Source: Candidatus Thorarchaeota archaeon
Lineage (GTDB): Archaea > Asgardarchaeota > Thorarchaeia > Thorarchaeales > Thorarchaeaceae
Length of the DNA stretch: 40,242 bases
Reading direction: 5' to 3'
Assembly (NCBI GenBank): GCA_030612365.1
Contig: JAUWOA010000008.1
Coordinates: forward strand, 1 to 40,242
Below the pieces are notes generated by a model that was not told the DNA's origin, ran no database searches, and saw nothing but the letters and a program-made list of their open reading frames with translations. The position numbers were made by a program, and so were the translations under genes. Position 1 is the first letter of the stretch. Every line of letters starts with the position of its first letter. Shown here piece by piece: positions 27,694 to 35,483 of this stretch.

Positions 27694-27715
27694 GCATATC
27701 ATTCATGTGATATGC
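27694..27715. promoter_or_regulatory. palindromic operator candidate
   Basis: GCATATCA and TGATATGC form a perfect 8-base inverted repeat with a 6-base spacer. It sits 17 bases upstream of the minus-strand TATA box, the usual place for an archaeal activator site. Confidence 0.5.
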
Positions 27716-27823
27716 AGGCCATACATCGCGGCGTTTCAACCCTTTTGGCGCGTTCATGACGATAATGCAGTTGGTTTCAGCTCTCGGAAGATAAACCAAA
27801 TCAATAGAAAGCGCACATTGCCG

Positions 27824-27858
27824 CCATTGCCGCCATTTTCTAGCAGAAGCGGCAATGG
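27824..27858. repeat. 10-bp inverted repeat (hairpin) with adjacent direct repeat
   Basis: CCATTGCCGC at 27824-27833 and GCGGCAATGG at 27849-27858 are perfect complements with a 15-base loop. TTGCCGCCA also occurs twice in tandem at 27818-27835. It could be a terminator for minus-strand transcripts or a binding site; there is no clear T tract on either side. Confidence 0.4.
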
Positions 27859-27918
27859 AGGAAGTATGGAATCAAGAACACACAAGTGAATGGAGAGCAT
27901 GACATGAAATCGTGGTCC

Positions 27919-27927
27919 TTCTATATA
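27919..27927 (+). promoter_or_regulatory. TATA box for a leaderless small gene
   Basis: TTCTATATA is centred about 25 bases before ATG 27948, the distance at which archaeal transcription starts. The mRNA would therefore begin at or next to the start codon, which agrees with the missing Shine-Dalgarno site. Confidence 0.45.
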
Positions 27928-27947
27928 CAATGCAAGCATTCTCGTGT

Positions 27948-28103
27948 ATGACTGAATGGACATCGGCAACGCTGATTCGCTTCATTCGGAGTCAGCTCGA
28001 GAACAATCAAGGCCTTGATGTCAGACCGAACTTCGAGGTTCATACTGGAATCCTGATTCGTCAGGGCGACAGCGAGTGGAAACTCAACCTGGAATCCATT
28101 TAG
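27948..28103 (+). CDS. hypothetical 51-aa protein, probably leaderless
   Basis: The frame begins MTEWTSATLIRFIRSQLENN, a likely amphipathic helix, and continues with alternating strands (FEVHTGILIRQ, SEWKLNLESI). Codon choice resembles the neighbouring real genes. No family is recognised; small alpha-beta proteins of this kind may be regulators or antitoxin-like, but nothing here shows that. An in-frame GTG at 27912 lies before the TATA box and is less likely. It points toward the acyl-CoA ligase gene, whose stop lies 85 bases away on the other strand. It could also be the end of a decayed gene. Confidence 0.5.
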   Translation: MTEWTSATLIRFIRSQLENNQGLDVRPNFEVHTGILIRQGDSEWKLNLESI

Positions 28104-28188
28104 TACGTCCTTGGCGGCTTGATTACCAATTCACTTCCATGCTGCTTCTCATCGACATTTTGGAAGTTGAGCTCTAGTTCAGCAATAT

Positions 28189-29625
28189 CTAGATATTCCG
28201 GGAAGACCGTGTTTCATAATACTTGCAAACTCCAGAGAGTGCACCAACCGCCTCACTGATATTTCTGAAAACGGGTAGTCCCGCTTGAACGAACTTCTGC
28301 CATGCCGTTTCTCTTGCCTCAGGGTAGGCTACTTCGGGTATTGCCACCAGAACCGGCTTCTTTTCGTTCTCCACCACTTCTCTTCCTGCTTTGGCCATGA
28401 TTTCCCACAGACCCTCGACAACATCAGCGGCGCCCATGATTGAAGCAACTTGATGGATGTTATGAACGTCCGCCTGCAAGATGATTGAATTGAACGCAGG
28501 GTCAGCACCAACGATACGGATTGCCTTGGCCATTGTTTGGTCATTGTAGTAGTCTGCAGCGAGATCAATGGGATTCTCTACGGAATTGCCAACCCCTCTA
28601 ATCAGTGTCCGCAATTTTTTGACGGTTTCCGGAGAAGAAGGAGGTACCTGGAGTCCACGCTCAACACATAGGTCAGTGTAAATCACACTGGTTCCGCCGC
28701 TTATCGCAATGATTCCAACATCAGGTGAGCGTGGTTGAGGGCTTTTCGAGAAAACGCTGAGAGTCGCTTCCAAGTTTTCCAATGTGTCAACTGCGACAAC
28801 GTTTGCCTGACGGAATGCTGCATCCCAGATTTCATCCTTGCCAGCTAAGGCGCCTGTATGAGATGAAACCGCTCTAGATCCCTCTATCGAACGTCCGCCC
28901 TTGACAGCAACAACAGGCTTCTTCTCAGCAATTCGCTTGAGAGACTCAAGCAGGTGTTTTCCATCACTTGTTCCCTCAATGTAAACGCCCACGACATCTG
29001 TTTCTTGATCTGTTTCGAGGTAGTCGAGAAGCTCATAGGGAGAGATATCCACTGCATTCCCAAAACTGAACATCTTGCTGAAGCCAACGCCCGCGTGTAC
29101 AGCTGCTGTATAGATTGTAATGGCAATACCGCCGGACTGTGAAACGAATCCAACATTTCCTGAGAGCCTATCTACTGTTGGCATGAACGCAAAGCCAATC
29201 TTTGGATACATTAACCCCATGCAATTTGGTCCAAAGACTCTAAATGACATTGAGTGAATGAGGTCTTTGACTTCCTTCTCGCGCTGCCTACCCTCCTCCG
29301 TACCGAGTTCTGAGTAACCGCTTGTGAAGATAGTTGCTCCCTTTACACCCTTTTGGGCGCATTCCTTCAGCACTTCAGGGACAGCTCTCAACGGCACTGC
29401 AAGGATGACATAATCAACAGACTCCGGTATATCCAGAAGGCTCCGGTATATCTTATGGCCCAGAACCTCCTCCCCCGACTTTGAAACCAACCATACCTTG
29501 AGATTGTGATCCCACTGAAGCATGGAATGGGGCCAGTAGTAGCCCATCTGTGCTGAGACACCAACTATCGCGACAGACTTGATCTCAAGCATCTCTGATA
29601 TTGTGGGCCGAACTATGGAGTTCAT
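28189..29625 (-). CDS. ADP-forming acyl-CoA (acetyl-CoA) ligase, alpha subunit
   Basis: A 478-aa enzyme subunit. Residues about 12-140 form a CoA-binding Rossmann domain (SVAIVGVSAQ, ILAVPLRAVPEVL, FGPNCMG at 131-137). The two following flavodoxin-like domains resemble succinyl-CoA ligase, with SQSGG (162-166) and GNAVDIS. SSHTGALAG carries His256, matching the histidine phosphorylated during catalysis. The family converts acyl-CoA, ADP and phosphate to acid, CoA and ATP in archaeal fermentation of sugars and amino acids. Length matches stand-alone alpha subunits (about 450-480 aa); the ATP-grasp beta subunit is not adjacent and must be encoded elsewhere. GGAGA lies 8 bases before ATG. Acyl specificity cannot be read from sequence. 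Confidence 0.9.
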   Translation of the reverse strand: MNSIVRPTISEMLEIKSVAIVGVSAQMGYYWPHSMLQWDHNLKVWLVSKSGEEVLGHKIYRSLLDIPESVDYVILAVPLRAVPEVLKECAQKGVKGATIFTSGYSELGTEEGRQREKEVKDLIHSMSFRVFGPNCMGLMYPKIGFAFMPTVDRLSGNVGFVSQSGGIAITIYTAAVHAGVGFSKMFSFGNAVDISPYELLDYLETDQETDVVGVYIEGTSDGKHLLESLKRIAEKKPVVAVKGGRSIEGSRAVSSHTGALAGKDEIWDAAFRQANVVAVDTLENLEATLSVFSKSPQPRSPDVGIIAISGGTSVIYTDLCVERGLQVPPSSPETVKKLRTLIRGVGNSVENPIDLAADYYNDQTMAKAIRIVGADPAFNSIILQADVHNIHQVASIMGAADVVEGLWEIMAKAGREVVENEKKPVLVAIPEVAYPEARETAWQKFVQAGLPVFRNISEAVGALSGVCKYYETRSSRNI

Positions 29626-29666
29626 GAGGTTGTCTCCGAGCTAAGCCACGGAAACCGTCAATGCCG

Positions 29667-29674
29667 ATTTAAAG
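29667..29674 (-). promoter_or_regulatory. TATA box of the acyl-CoA ligase gene
   Basis: CTTTAAAT on the minus strand lies 42-49 bases before ATG 29625, predicting a leader of about 20 bases that includes the GGAGA ribosome site. It is a good box A match. Confidence 0.55.
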
Positions 29675-29871
29675 ACTACCGTAGAGGGTCTTCACTGGCT
29701 GCAGCACAAGGCTTTTCTTTAGATGAAACGCCGCAGGACTCGGTTGCTAAAAGGACCACTAGCGAAAGACCTTAATGCTGGGTGAAACAAACTGGCAGTT
29801 CTGAGGGGTTCTGCAGGTCCTCAAGCGTTGCCCTTTGCTTTAGCATTGCAAAGAGATGGAGACAAGACTAC

Positions 29872-31683
29872 ATGCGCGTATACCTTGATGCCAATTTCTT
29901 CATATCCGGATTCAGTGACAGACCTAAGGACGTATTCGTCATCAAGGAGGCTGCCGATAAAATCGGGATGGAGCTCTGGATTAGCAGACAGGTCTTCCAT
30001 GAGCTTCGTTGGTATATTCGAAGAGAGGTTGAACAGATGATCCAGATAGATGAAACTCTGTCGAAGGATATCAAGGCGCTTATCGCAGACATCAATAGAC
30101 CTGAGGGCGCACTCCCTCAATCCAATGATATGTCCCTCATCCTTGCTGCGATGCGAGTTAAAGGCTCCAAGATTGTAACCAGTGACCTCAAACTCTTGAA
30201 CACCATCGAGGACCTCAACATCGAAGTTGAAGGGATAGTTGGGTCTGCTTTCGCCTTGCAGCTAATGGAATCAGTTGAAGATGAAGGCCTTGTGAAAAAG
30301 CTCAGCATAATACGTGAGCGAATCTACACACAAGAAGTCAGATACAGCATCTCTCGTCAGGAAGCCTACGATCCAGTAACCAGAATACGCATCATCGAAG
30401 AACATGCTATGCGCGTTCTTAGAGAAGTGAAGCGGCCAGCTCGAGTCGACAGGTCTCTCTCCCAAGGCCAGCCCCTCTTTGTGCTCGACTTCATTGAGGA
30501 CATCAAGGCAGGCATTCCTACAATGTTCGATGATTTCCAAGAGATGAAGTACGATACACTGGCAAATGAAATCGAAGCTGTTCAGAACGAGATTGAACGC
30601 CTTCTCATTATGTCAACGCTAACAGAATCCAGTGAAACCCATAAGCGACTTGTCACACATGCCGCTGACATCACCTTATTCCTCTATTATTTGGAAATGA
30701 TGTGTCATCTGTATCGTGGAACCAAAGAAGGCATCAACGATGCCATCAGAATCTCAGACGAATCCTTCAGACTGTTGATGTTCACAGGTGTGGAGAATGA
30801 CGCTCTCAAGGCTTCAGTTTTCTTCGTGAGAATCATCTTAGCACTCATTCTAGAGGATTATGAGGAGATTGACTACTACTACAGTCTGTATGATTCGATG
30901 CTTGAAAGAGTGGGACTCGACGACATGAAAGAAACCTCAGAAGGGTTCTATATCACTATGCAGATTCTCAGGAAATTCATGGGTGGATTCTCTTTGACGC
31001 AGTCCAAGCTGCGATTTCCTGATGTTACTATTGCCATGTTGAATGACATAGCAAAGTACTGCCTGCTGTTCGATGATCATGATAACGCTTGGCAGCTCTC
31101 GGTTAATGCGTACAAAATAGGGGTGGCTTACGGAAAAGAAACAGGAGCGTTGATGTCATTCTTGCAGCTCTACAAGGTATCGTCTTCATCCCACGATCGA
31201 CTGAACCCCGCATTGGAGAAAATAGCAGAGCATGCTCTCAAGATATTCGTGAAGAAGAACTGGAACACTGCACAGGTCACTCCGATTCTGAACGAGATTC
31301 AGGGAAATATGCCTCCTCTTGAGGAGATGACAACCGAGAAGCCAATTCCACTAGAGAAATTGCCTGAGTCACTTCGAGGACGGATGGATGTTCTTGTGGT
31401 TTACGAAATTGATGGCGCGGACATCCTAGTTGTTAGAAACGACACACTACAAGGGCGAGTAGGCATCCTTCTCGAGAAACACCCTAGCTTGAAGAACCTG
31501 AAGACTGGTCACAAGATAGCGCTAACAAAAGGTGATTTCAAGATTAGTAACGCCGCTCCGAATCTTGTCAAGAAACACTCTATCGTCCTAACTATCACGC
31601 CAGAAGAGGGTTCAGAGATTTCTTACGAAGGCGAATACGGGTTTAGCTACCTGAAAGTAGCAGCACCCAAGGCGAAAGTCTAG
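29872..31683 (+). CDS. PIN-domain protein with long helical region
   Basis: A 603-aa protein. ATG 29872 is chosen because GGAGA lies 9 bases before it and it opens directly on the PIN fold (MRVYLDANFF); upstream codons in the same frame are not protein-like. The PIN acidic residues are visible: D6, E44 (FHELRW), D86 (SNDMSL) and D105 (TSDLKLL), so a metal-dependent RNase active site looks intact. From about 130 to 520 the sequence is helical and resembles tetratricopeptide-type scaffolds. A beta-rich segment closes the protein (about 525-600). Far longer than VapC toxins (about 130 aa), and there is no antitoxin gene next to it. RNA target unknown. It shares an operon with the next membrane protein gene. 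Confidence 0.85.
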   Translation: MRVYLDANFFISGFSDRPKDVFVIKEAADKIGMELWISRQVFHELRWYIRREVEQMIQIDETLSKDIKALIADINRPEGALPQSNDMSLILAAMRVKGSKIVTSDLKLLNTIEDLNIEVEGIVGSAFALQLMESVEDEGLVKKLSIIRERIYTQEVRYSISRQEAYDPVTRIRIIEEHAMRVLREVKRPARVDRSLSQGQPLFVLDFIEDIKAGIPTMFDDFQEMKYDTLANEIEAVQNEIERLLIMSTLTESSETHKRLVTHAADITLFLYYLEMMCHLYRGTKEGINDAIRISDESFRLLMFTGVENDALKASVFFVRIILALILEDYEEIDYYYSLYDSMLERVGLDDMKETSEGFYITMQILRKFMGGFSLTQSKLRFPDVTIAMLNDIAKYCLLFDDHDNAWQLSVNAYKIGVAYGKETGALMSFLQLYKVSSSSHDRLNPALEKIAEHALKIFVKKNWNTAQVTPILNEIQGNMPPLEEMTTEKPIPLEKLPESLRGRMDVLVVYEIDGADILVVRNDTLQGRVGILLEKHPSLKNLKTGHKIALTKGDFKISNAAPNLVKKHSIVLTITPEEGSEISYEGEYGFSYLKVAAPKAKV

Positions 31684-31706
31684 AAACTCTCTTGGAGGTG
31701 ATGATC

Positions 31707-32117
31707 GTGGACCCACTCATCGGGTTCATAATAATAATGGGTGTACTGATTGCAACTGCATTCAACTACATCTTAAATCGAGCTCCTGGTTCAGATCCTG
31801 AAGATTTTCAGGTAGGTCCTCCACAGCTAGGAATCAGATGCGACTGCTTCCTCAATACCCTCATCATTGGAAGCATTCTGGTTCTCGCACTCTCCGCGTC
31901 CTCATATGTCTTCGAAACCAGAACTGAACTCCATATTGCTGGATTCATTGCATTCGTTATTATCACTGCAGCGGGCATCTATGGGCGGACCATACGACAT
32001 CGCGAGTGGAGAGAACTCGGGGAGATCCTTGAGAGAGCAGTACCTAAACCTCCGGACCGCCCGTATCCTGAATCATTTGATATTGTGATTGAGGATGACG
32101 ACGAAGAGTGCGACTGA
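31707..32117 (+). CDS. small three-helix membrane protein, function unknown
   Basis: A 136-aa protein. GTG 31707 is taken as start since GGAGG at 31694-31698 is 8 bases upstream; TTG 31692 and ATG 31701 overlap or crowd that site. Membrane helices are visible at about residues 4-22 (DPLIGFIIIMGVLIATAF), 53-71 (LIIGSILVLALSASSYVF) and 79-96. A polar loop with CDC (IRCDCF) precedes the second helix, and the acidic tail ends EDDDEECD. No family is recognised. It follows the PIN-domain gene by 23 bases, so the two are probably co-transcribed, and it converges with the cupin gene 11 bases beyond its stop. Confidence 0.75.
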   Translation: MDPLIGFIIIMGVLIATAFNYILNRAPGSDPEDFQVGPPQLGIRCDCFLNTLIIGSILVLALSASSYVFETRTELHIAGFIAFVIITAAGIYGRTIRHREWRELGEILERAVPKPPDRPYPESFDIVIEDDDEECD

Positions 32118-32128
32118 TTCTAGAGAAT

Positions 32129-32506
32129 TCACGATTCCAGTTGGATCTTGTCATCCTTCAGATTCGGAAACTTAATCGCTATTATGACAACATCGTCCCC
32201 TTCGGGGGTTTCAAACCAATGAGCCTCGCTGGGTTCCACAAGCACCACATCTCCTTCATCGACATCGAGGAGCTGATCGCCTACTCCCATCTTTGTCTTA
32301 TTCATGATGATGAAGATCTCTTCAAGCGTTCCGTGTGCGTGGGGATCTGTCTTCATTCCTCCTGGAATCCTTACATAGATGAATCCACCATTTTGCAATG
32401 GCTTTTTGAACTCGACATCTGCTACATACTTCCGGCCGTAACCTGCTAGCCCAATCATCTCAACATCTGACGCACGCCAAATTTTGACCAAGAATATCAC
32501 ATCCAT
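32129..32506 (-). CDS. cupin-domain protein
   Basis: A 125-aa single-domain cupin. The first motif gives PHAHGTLEEIF with His56, His58 and Glu62/63, and the second HWFETP with His96, making a complete 3-His/1-Glu type metal site. The GDVVLVEP turn between them is typical. Such proteins range from dioxygenases and sugar isomerases to ligand sensors; nothing here fixes the substrate. ATG 32506 is preferred because upstream codons (to GTG 32551) are not protein-like; no Shine-Dalgarno site is evident, so translation may be leaderless. A small ORF lies directly upstream on the same strand, possibly linked in one transcript. Confidence 0.82.
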   Translation of the reverse strand: MDVIFLVKIWRASDVEMIGLAGYGRKYVADVEFKKPLQNGGFIYVRIPGGMKTDPHAHGTLEEIFIIMNKTKMGVGDQLLDVDEGDVVLVEPSEAHWFETPEGDDVVIIAIKFPNLKDDKIQLES

Positions 32507-32559
32507 TACATTTGTGTCCAATAAGACGTTATGAGTAAAAAGGAAGCTCACTAGAATGC

Positions 32560-32688
32560 TCAGGGGGGGGCCTTGTTGCCGGGATTTGTCTTCTGATAAT
32601 CGAGTTCGATAACTTCTGGGAAGTCGTTGAACTTCTCACTTGCTGTGTGTCTCACACGTAGTATATGCTTGTTGAACTTGCTCTTCAA
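32560..32688 (-). CDS. hypothetical 42-aa protein with TTG start
   Basis: Beginning at TTG 32688 with GGGAGG 9 bases upstream (32698-32703), the frame reads KSKFNKHILRVRHTASEKF, then NDFPEVIELDYQKTNPGNK and stops at TGA 32560-32562 after a run of eight C. Codon choice resembles real genes and the protein is basic then acidic, without membrane helices. A TATA-like GTGATATAG lies about 60 bases upstream. The frame directly upstream holds a TAG, so a longer form is not supported. A one-base slip in the C run would join it to the cupin frame. No family is recognised. Confidence 0.45.
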   Translation of the reverse strand: MKSKFNKHILRVRHTASEKFNDFPEVIELDYQKTNPGNKAPP

Positions 32689-32824
32689 CTAGTCTTGCCT
32701 CCCGGCGGTAGACATTCCTCTTCAGGCGGGGTCGATTGCAGGAAACTGCCTATATCACTTCCGGAAGAATTGGGATAGTATGTGAATCACAGGGATTCCA
32801 GCTCAACATAGTAGCCTATTTAGC

Positions 32825-32842
32825 CTCCCTTTGAGAAGGGAG
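32825..32842 (+). promoter_or_regulatory. stem-loop in the leader of the Rossmann-protein gene
   Basis: CTCCCTT-TGAG-AAGGGAG is a perfect 7-bp stem with a tetraloop, about 47 bases before the start at 32889. The rest of 32689-32888 shows no gene. It could be a leader control element or a terminator for something upstream; there is no T run after it. Confidence 0.35.
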
Positions 32843-32888
32843 TTCATGTAGTTCAACGCACCAGACGTTGAGGCGGTGACACTTGGCT

Positions 32889-33392
32889 GTGGCGATGAGG
32901 ATCATATCAGTGATTGGCGGGGCAGACAGCAATCAGGAAACCTTAGAGCTAGCTGAAAGCATTGGAGAGGAGATTGCGAAAAGAGGCGTTGTTCTCCTGT
33001 GTGGGGGTCTCGGAGGAATCATGGAAGCTGCATGCAGAGGCGCAAAGAAGCACGATGGGCTTACGATTGGAATCCTACCAACAGACGCCAAGGAACATGC
33101 GAATCAGTACGTCGATATTGCCATACCCACAGGTCTGGGTTATGCGCGCAATTTCTTAGTAGCCAAGGGTGGGGATGGAGTAATAGCTATTGATGGCTCT
33201 GCAGGAACATTGAGTGAGATGGCAATCGCGTGGTTCTCTGACAAGCCAATTGTAGCGCTAGCACAAACCGGTGGATGGGCTGGAGAACTCGCTGGCAAGA
33301 GAATCGATTCCCGTCGCTCAGATGTTGTCCATTCCGCTTCAACACCTGAAGAGGCAGTGGATATGGTCTTGAAAGCCCTTGGTTGGGACTGA
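32889..33392 (+). CDS. TIGR00725/LOG-like Rossmann-fold protein
   Basis: A 167-aa cytoplasmic protein. Visible are a first strand and glycine turn (SVIGGADSN), CGGLGGIMEAACRGA and GSAGTLSEMAIAW. The latter corresponds to the PGGxGTxxE signature of the lysine-decarboxylase-like (LOG) superfamily, with Gly-Ser-Ala replacing Pro-Gly-Gly. The TIGR00725 branch is related to molybdenum-cofactor carrier proteins, not decarboxylases, so nucleotide or cofactor binding is the most that can be said. GTG 32889 is preferred: GGTGA lies 9 bases upstream; ATG 32895 is also possible. It is the first gene of a plus-strand pair with the PPP phosphatase, 18 bases apart. Confidence 0.82.
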   Translation: MAMRIISVIGGADSNQETLELAESIGEEIAKRGVVLLCGGLGGIMEAACRGAKKHDGLTIGILPTDAKEHANQYVDIAIPTGLGYARNFLVAKGGDGVIAIDGSAGTLSEMAIAWFSDKPIVALAQTGGWAGELAGKRIDSRRSDVVHSASTPEEAVDMVLKALGWD

Positions 33393-33410
33393 TACCAGAG
33401 GATGCGTTCC

Positions 33411-34250
33411 GTGAAACTCGTCAAAGATGTACTCGGCGGAAAGAAAGACATCACGGCGGAGGATGTCAAACAGCTTGTCGGAATGATGTGCGATTTGTAT
33501 GATTCCCAGCCCAATGTAGTAGAAATTCCTGGAAGACGTGTGATCTTTGTTGGTGACCTTCATGGAGACCTCGATTCTGCTTTAGCAGTCCGAGACTACT
33601 TCCTGAAGTCGAAGGACTACTCCATGGTCTTCATGGGGGACTATGGCGACCGGGGGCCAGCTCAAGTTGAAACGTTCAATCTCGTCATGGCGCTTGCACT
33701 GCAGTTTCCGGACCGTATCATAATGCTCCGCGGCAATCACGAGTCGGATGAGGTTGCCACAAGGTATGGCTTCTATATGGACATCAGTCGCAAGTATTCT
33801 CATTCCATGTTCGAACATTATCTGAACGTGTTCACGGTTCTACCTCTTGCTGGATTTAGCGACAACGGTATCTTCTGTTGTCATGGCGGGATTCCAGAGA
33901 ATGTCAATAATCTGAGCCAGATTCTCGCAATCGATAGATGTTTCCCCAACTTCCCGGACGATATTGCCTATCAGATGGTCTGGAATGATCCCAAGGACCG
34001 TGACTTCGATTTCAGACCAAGCTGTAGAGGTCAGAGAATGAAGTACTTTGGCCAGGCTGCCTTTGACCGGTTTGCGGCTGACATGGGCATAGAGCTCATG
34101 CTAAGAGGTCATGAGGTCTTTGAGGAAGGTTTCAAGAGCTTCTTTGGAGGAAGGCTATTCAGTGTATTCACTGCAACAGCAGGAGGGACAGTGAAACCAA
34201 AGATGGCACGACTGAAGGATGACCTTAGAATCAAACCTGTTCCGATATGA
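33411..34250 (+). CDS. PPP-family serine/threonine protein phosphatase
   Basis: A 279-aa metallophosphatase of the PP1/PP2A type. The signature motifs appear in order: GDLHG (48-52), GDYGDRG (76-82), RGNHE (107-111), then CCHGGIP and LRGHE. All metal-binding Asp, His and Asn residues are present; the usual Val in GDxVDRG is Gly. Two metal ions would activate water to remove phosphate from Ser/Thr. GTG 33411 is chosen over ATG 33402 because AGAGG ends at 33401, leaving 9 bases to GTG but none to ATG. It lacks long regulatory extensions. Partner kinases are not in the window. Co-transcription with the Rossmann-fold gene is likely. Confidence 0.9.
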   Translation: MKLVKDVLGGKKDITAEDVKQLVGMMCDLYDSQPNVVEIPGRRVIFVGDLHGDLDSALAVRDYFLKSKDYSMVFMGDYGDRGPAQVETFNLVMALALQFPDRIIMLRGNHESDEVATRYGFYMDISRKYSHSMFEHYLNVFTVLPLAGFSDNGIFCCHGGIPENVNNLSQILAIDRCFPNFPDDIAYQMVWNDPKDRDFDFRPSCRGQRMKYFGQAAFDRFAADMGIELMLRGHEVFEEGFKSFFGGRLFSVFTATAGGTVKPKMARLKDDLRIKPVPI

Positions 34251-34339
34251 GTGCTTTGAAAGATAGATAGCAATCAGTACGAAGGCTCACATTGAGGAAA
34301 CTTCTTAACGTCTTCAAATGGCAAACATATTCGTGGGTG

Positions 34340-34347
34340 TTTTATAG
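34340..34347 (+). promoter_or_regulatory. TATA box of the DUF362 operon
   Basis: TTTTATAG lies 42-49 bases before ATG 34389 in the 138-base gap after the phosphatase gene. It predicts a leader of about 20 bases and probably drives the four-gene group to 38154. Confidence 0.5.
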
Positions 34348-34388
34348 GCCAAGAGTGCCATGAGTCTTCGCCCCAGGATGATACAGAG

Positions 34389-35471
34389 ATGCCAAAGGTA
34401 GCCGTCGTCAAGACCTCTCCAAAAACAGTCTATGATGACATTGCGCGGCTCATGGATTTCGCGGATTATGATAAATTCGTATCAAAGGATGTCATGACGA
34501 CAATCAAGCTCAACCTCTCTTGGAGCAAATTCTACCCAGCTTGTTCAACGAATCCCTACATCTTCGATGGTTTGCTAAGAAAGCTCATCGCAGATGGGTT
34601 TGATAATCATAACATTCAGGCTGTTGAGAATGAAACAGTTGTGACCAACATCTACGCAGGAACAAAAGGGAATAACTGGTACCCAGTCATGAAGAAACAC
34701 AGGATCAAATTCCTGCCGTTAATCAATGCAACATACGTTGGTGTGAAGCTTCCAAGGAAGACACTTGTTCTAGAGGACATCTTCGGTGAAGTGATTGCTC
34801 CCAAGGAAATCTTCGGCACGAATATCATCCATTTGCCTACGATAAAGACACACGGTCACACTCAGATGACTGGGGCGCTCAAAGACTCCTTTGGCCTTTA
34901 TCTAACAAAGAATCGACATTTAGCTCACCTGAAGATACACGAAGTTCTGGTTGACCTTCTTCTGCTGCAGAAGACGATTTCCCATTCTGAGTTCGTCATT
35001 ACTGATGGTAGTGTTGTCGGCGATGGACCCGGTCCACGCACCATGATTCCCAAGATTGGGAACGTCCTTGTAGCAAGCAGCGATATGGTTGCAGCAGACA
35101 CAGCGCAAACCCGCTTGATGGGCATTGACCAAAGACTAGTTCTCAAACTTCAGATGGCCAAAGAGCTTGGTCTTGGGGAATCAGACCCAGAGAAGATTGA
35201 ACTTACAGGCGACTTTGAGTCATGGGATGACCTCCCGAACTTTCACCTTAGTCCGGGTAAGAGCCCTGTCATAACTTGGAATCGAGGGTTCCTGAAATTT
35301 CCGGGGATGGAGACATTTCTATTCAAGTCCCCGTTGATGTGGCTGCCCACTCAGCTATCGGGTCTGTATCATGACGCGTTCTGGCTGCCAATAAAGGGCA
35401 AGAAGTGGGTCCGCTGGTTCCTTGAGGAAACGGAGTGGGGTGAACTCTGGAAGTCTTACTCGACGGAATAG
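34389..35471 (+). CDS. DUF362-family protein
   Basis: A 360-aa protein. The opening strand (VAVVKTSPKTVYDDI), TIKLNLSW, ADTAQTRLMGI and especially the middle HLPTIKTHGHTQMTGALKDSFG match the DUF362 domain, whose biochemical role is not established. There are no ferredoxin-type cysteine clusters, unlike some members, only one Cys (YPACSTN). The last 60 residues contain aromatic and hydrophobic patches (FKSPLMWLPTQLSG) that may touch the membrane. It starts the group with the UbiA-like, PHP and flippase-like genes; its stop lies 12 bases before the UbiA-like start, so a shared transcript and pathway are likely. Function within that pathway unknown. Confidence 0.85.
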   Translation: MPKVAVVKTSPKTVYDDIARLMDFADYDKFVSKDVMTTIKLNLSWSKFYPACSTNPYIFDGLLRKLIADGFDNHNIQAVENETVVTNIYAGTKGNNWYPVMKKHRIKFLPLINATYVGVKLPRKTLVLEDIFGEVIAPKEIFGTNIIHLPTIKTHGHTQMTGALKDSFGLYLTKNRHLAHLKIHEVLVDLLLLQKTISHSEFVITDGSVVGDGPGPRTMIPKIGNVLVASSDMVAADTAQTRLMGIDQRLVLKLQMAKELGLGESDPEKIELTGDFESWDDLPNFHLSPGKSPVITWNRGFLKFPGMETFLFKSPLMWLPTQLSGLYHDAFWLPIKGKKWVRWFLEETEWGELWKSYSTE

Positions 35472-35483
35472 GAGAAGATTGGA

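Larger units (their letters stand above)
27482..27947. other. regulatory gap between the giant-protein operon and a small gene
   Basis: No convincing gene lies here. Going right it contains the leader of the minus-strand operon, a TATA box (27668-27677), a palindrome (27694-27715), a hairpin with a 10-bp stem (27824-27858) and a plus-strand TATA box (27919-27927). Confidence 0.5.

Noticed and set aside
32686-32715. ATG-led in-frame extension of the 42-aa ORF through TAG (possible readthrough or pyrrolysine)
   Set aside because: Only 8 codons precede the TAG, there is no PYLIS-like evidence, and TTG 32688 has a better ribosome site.
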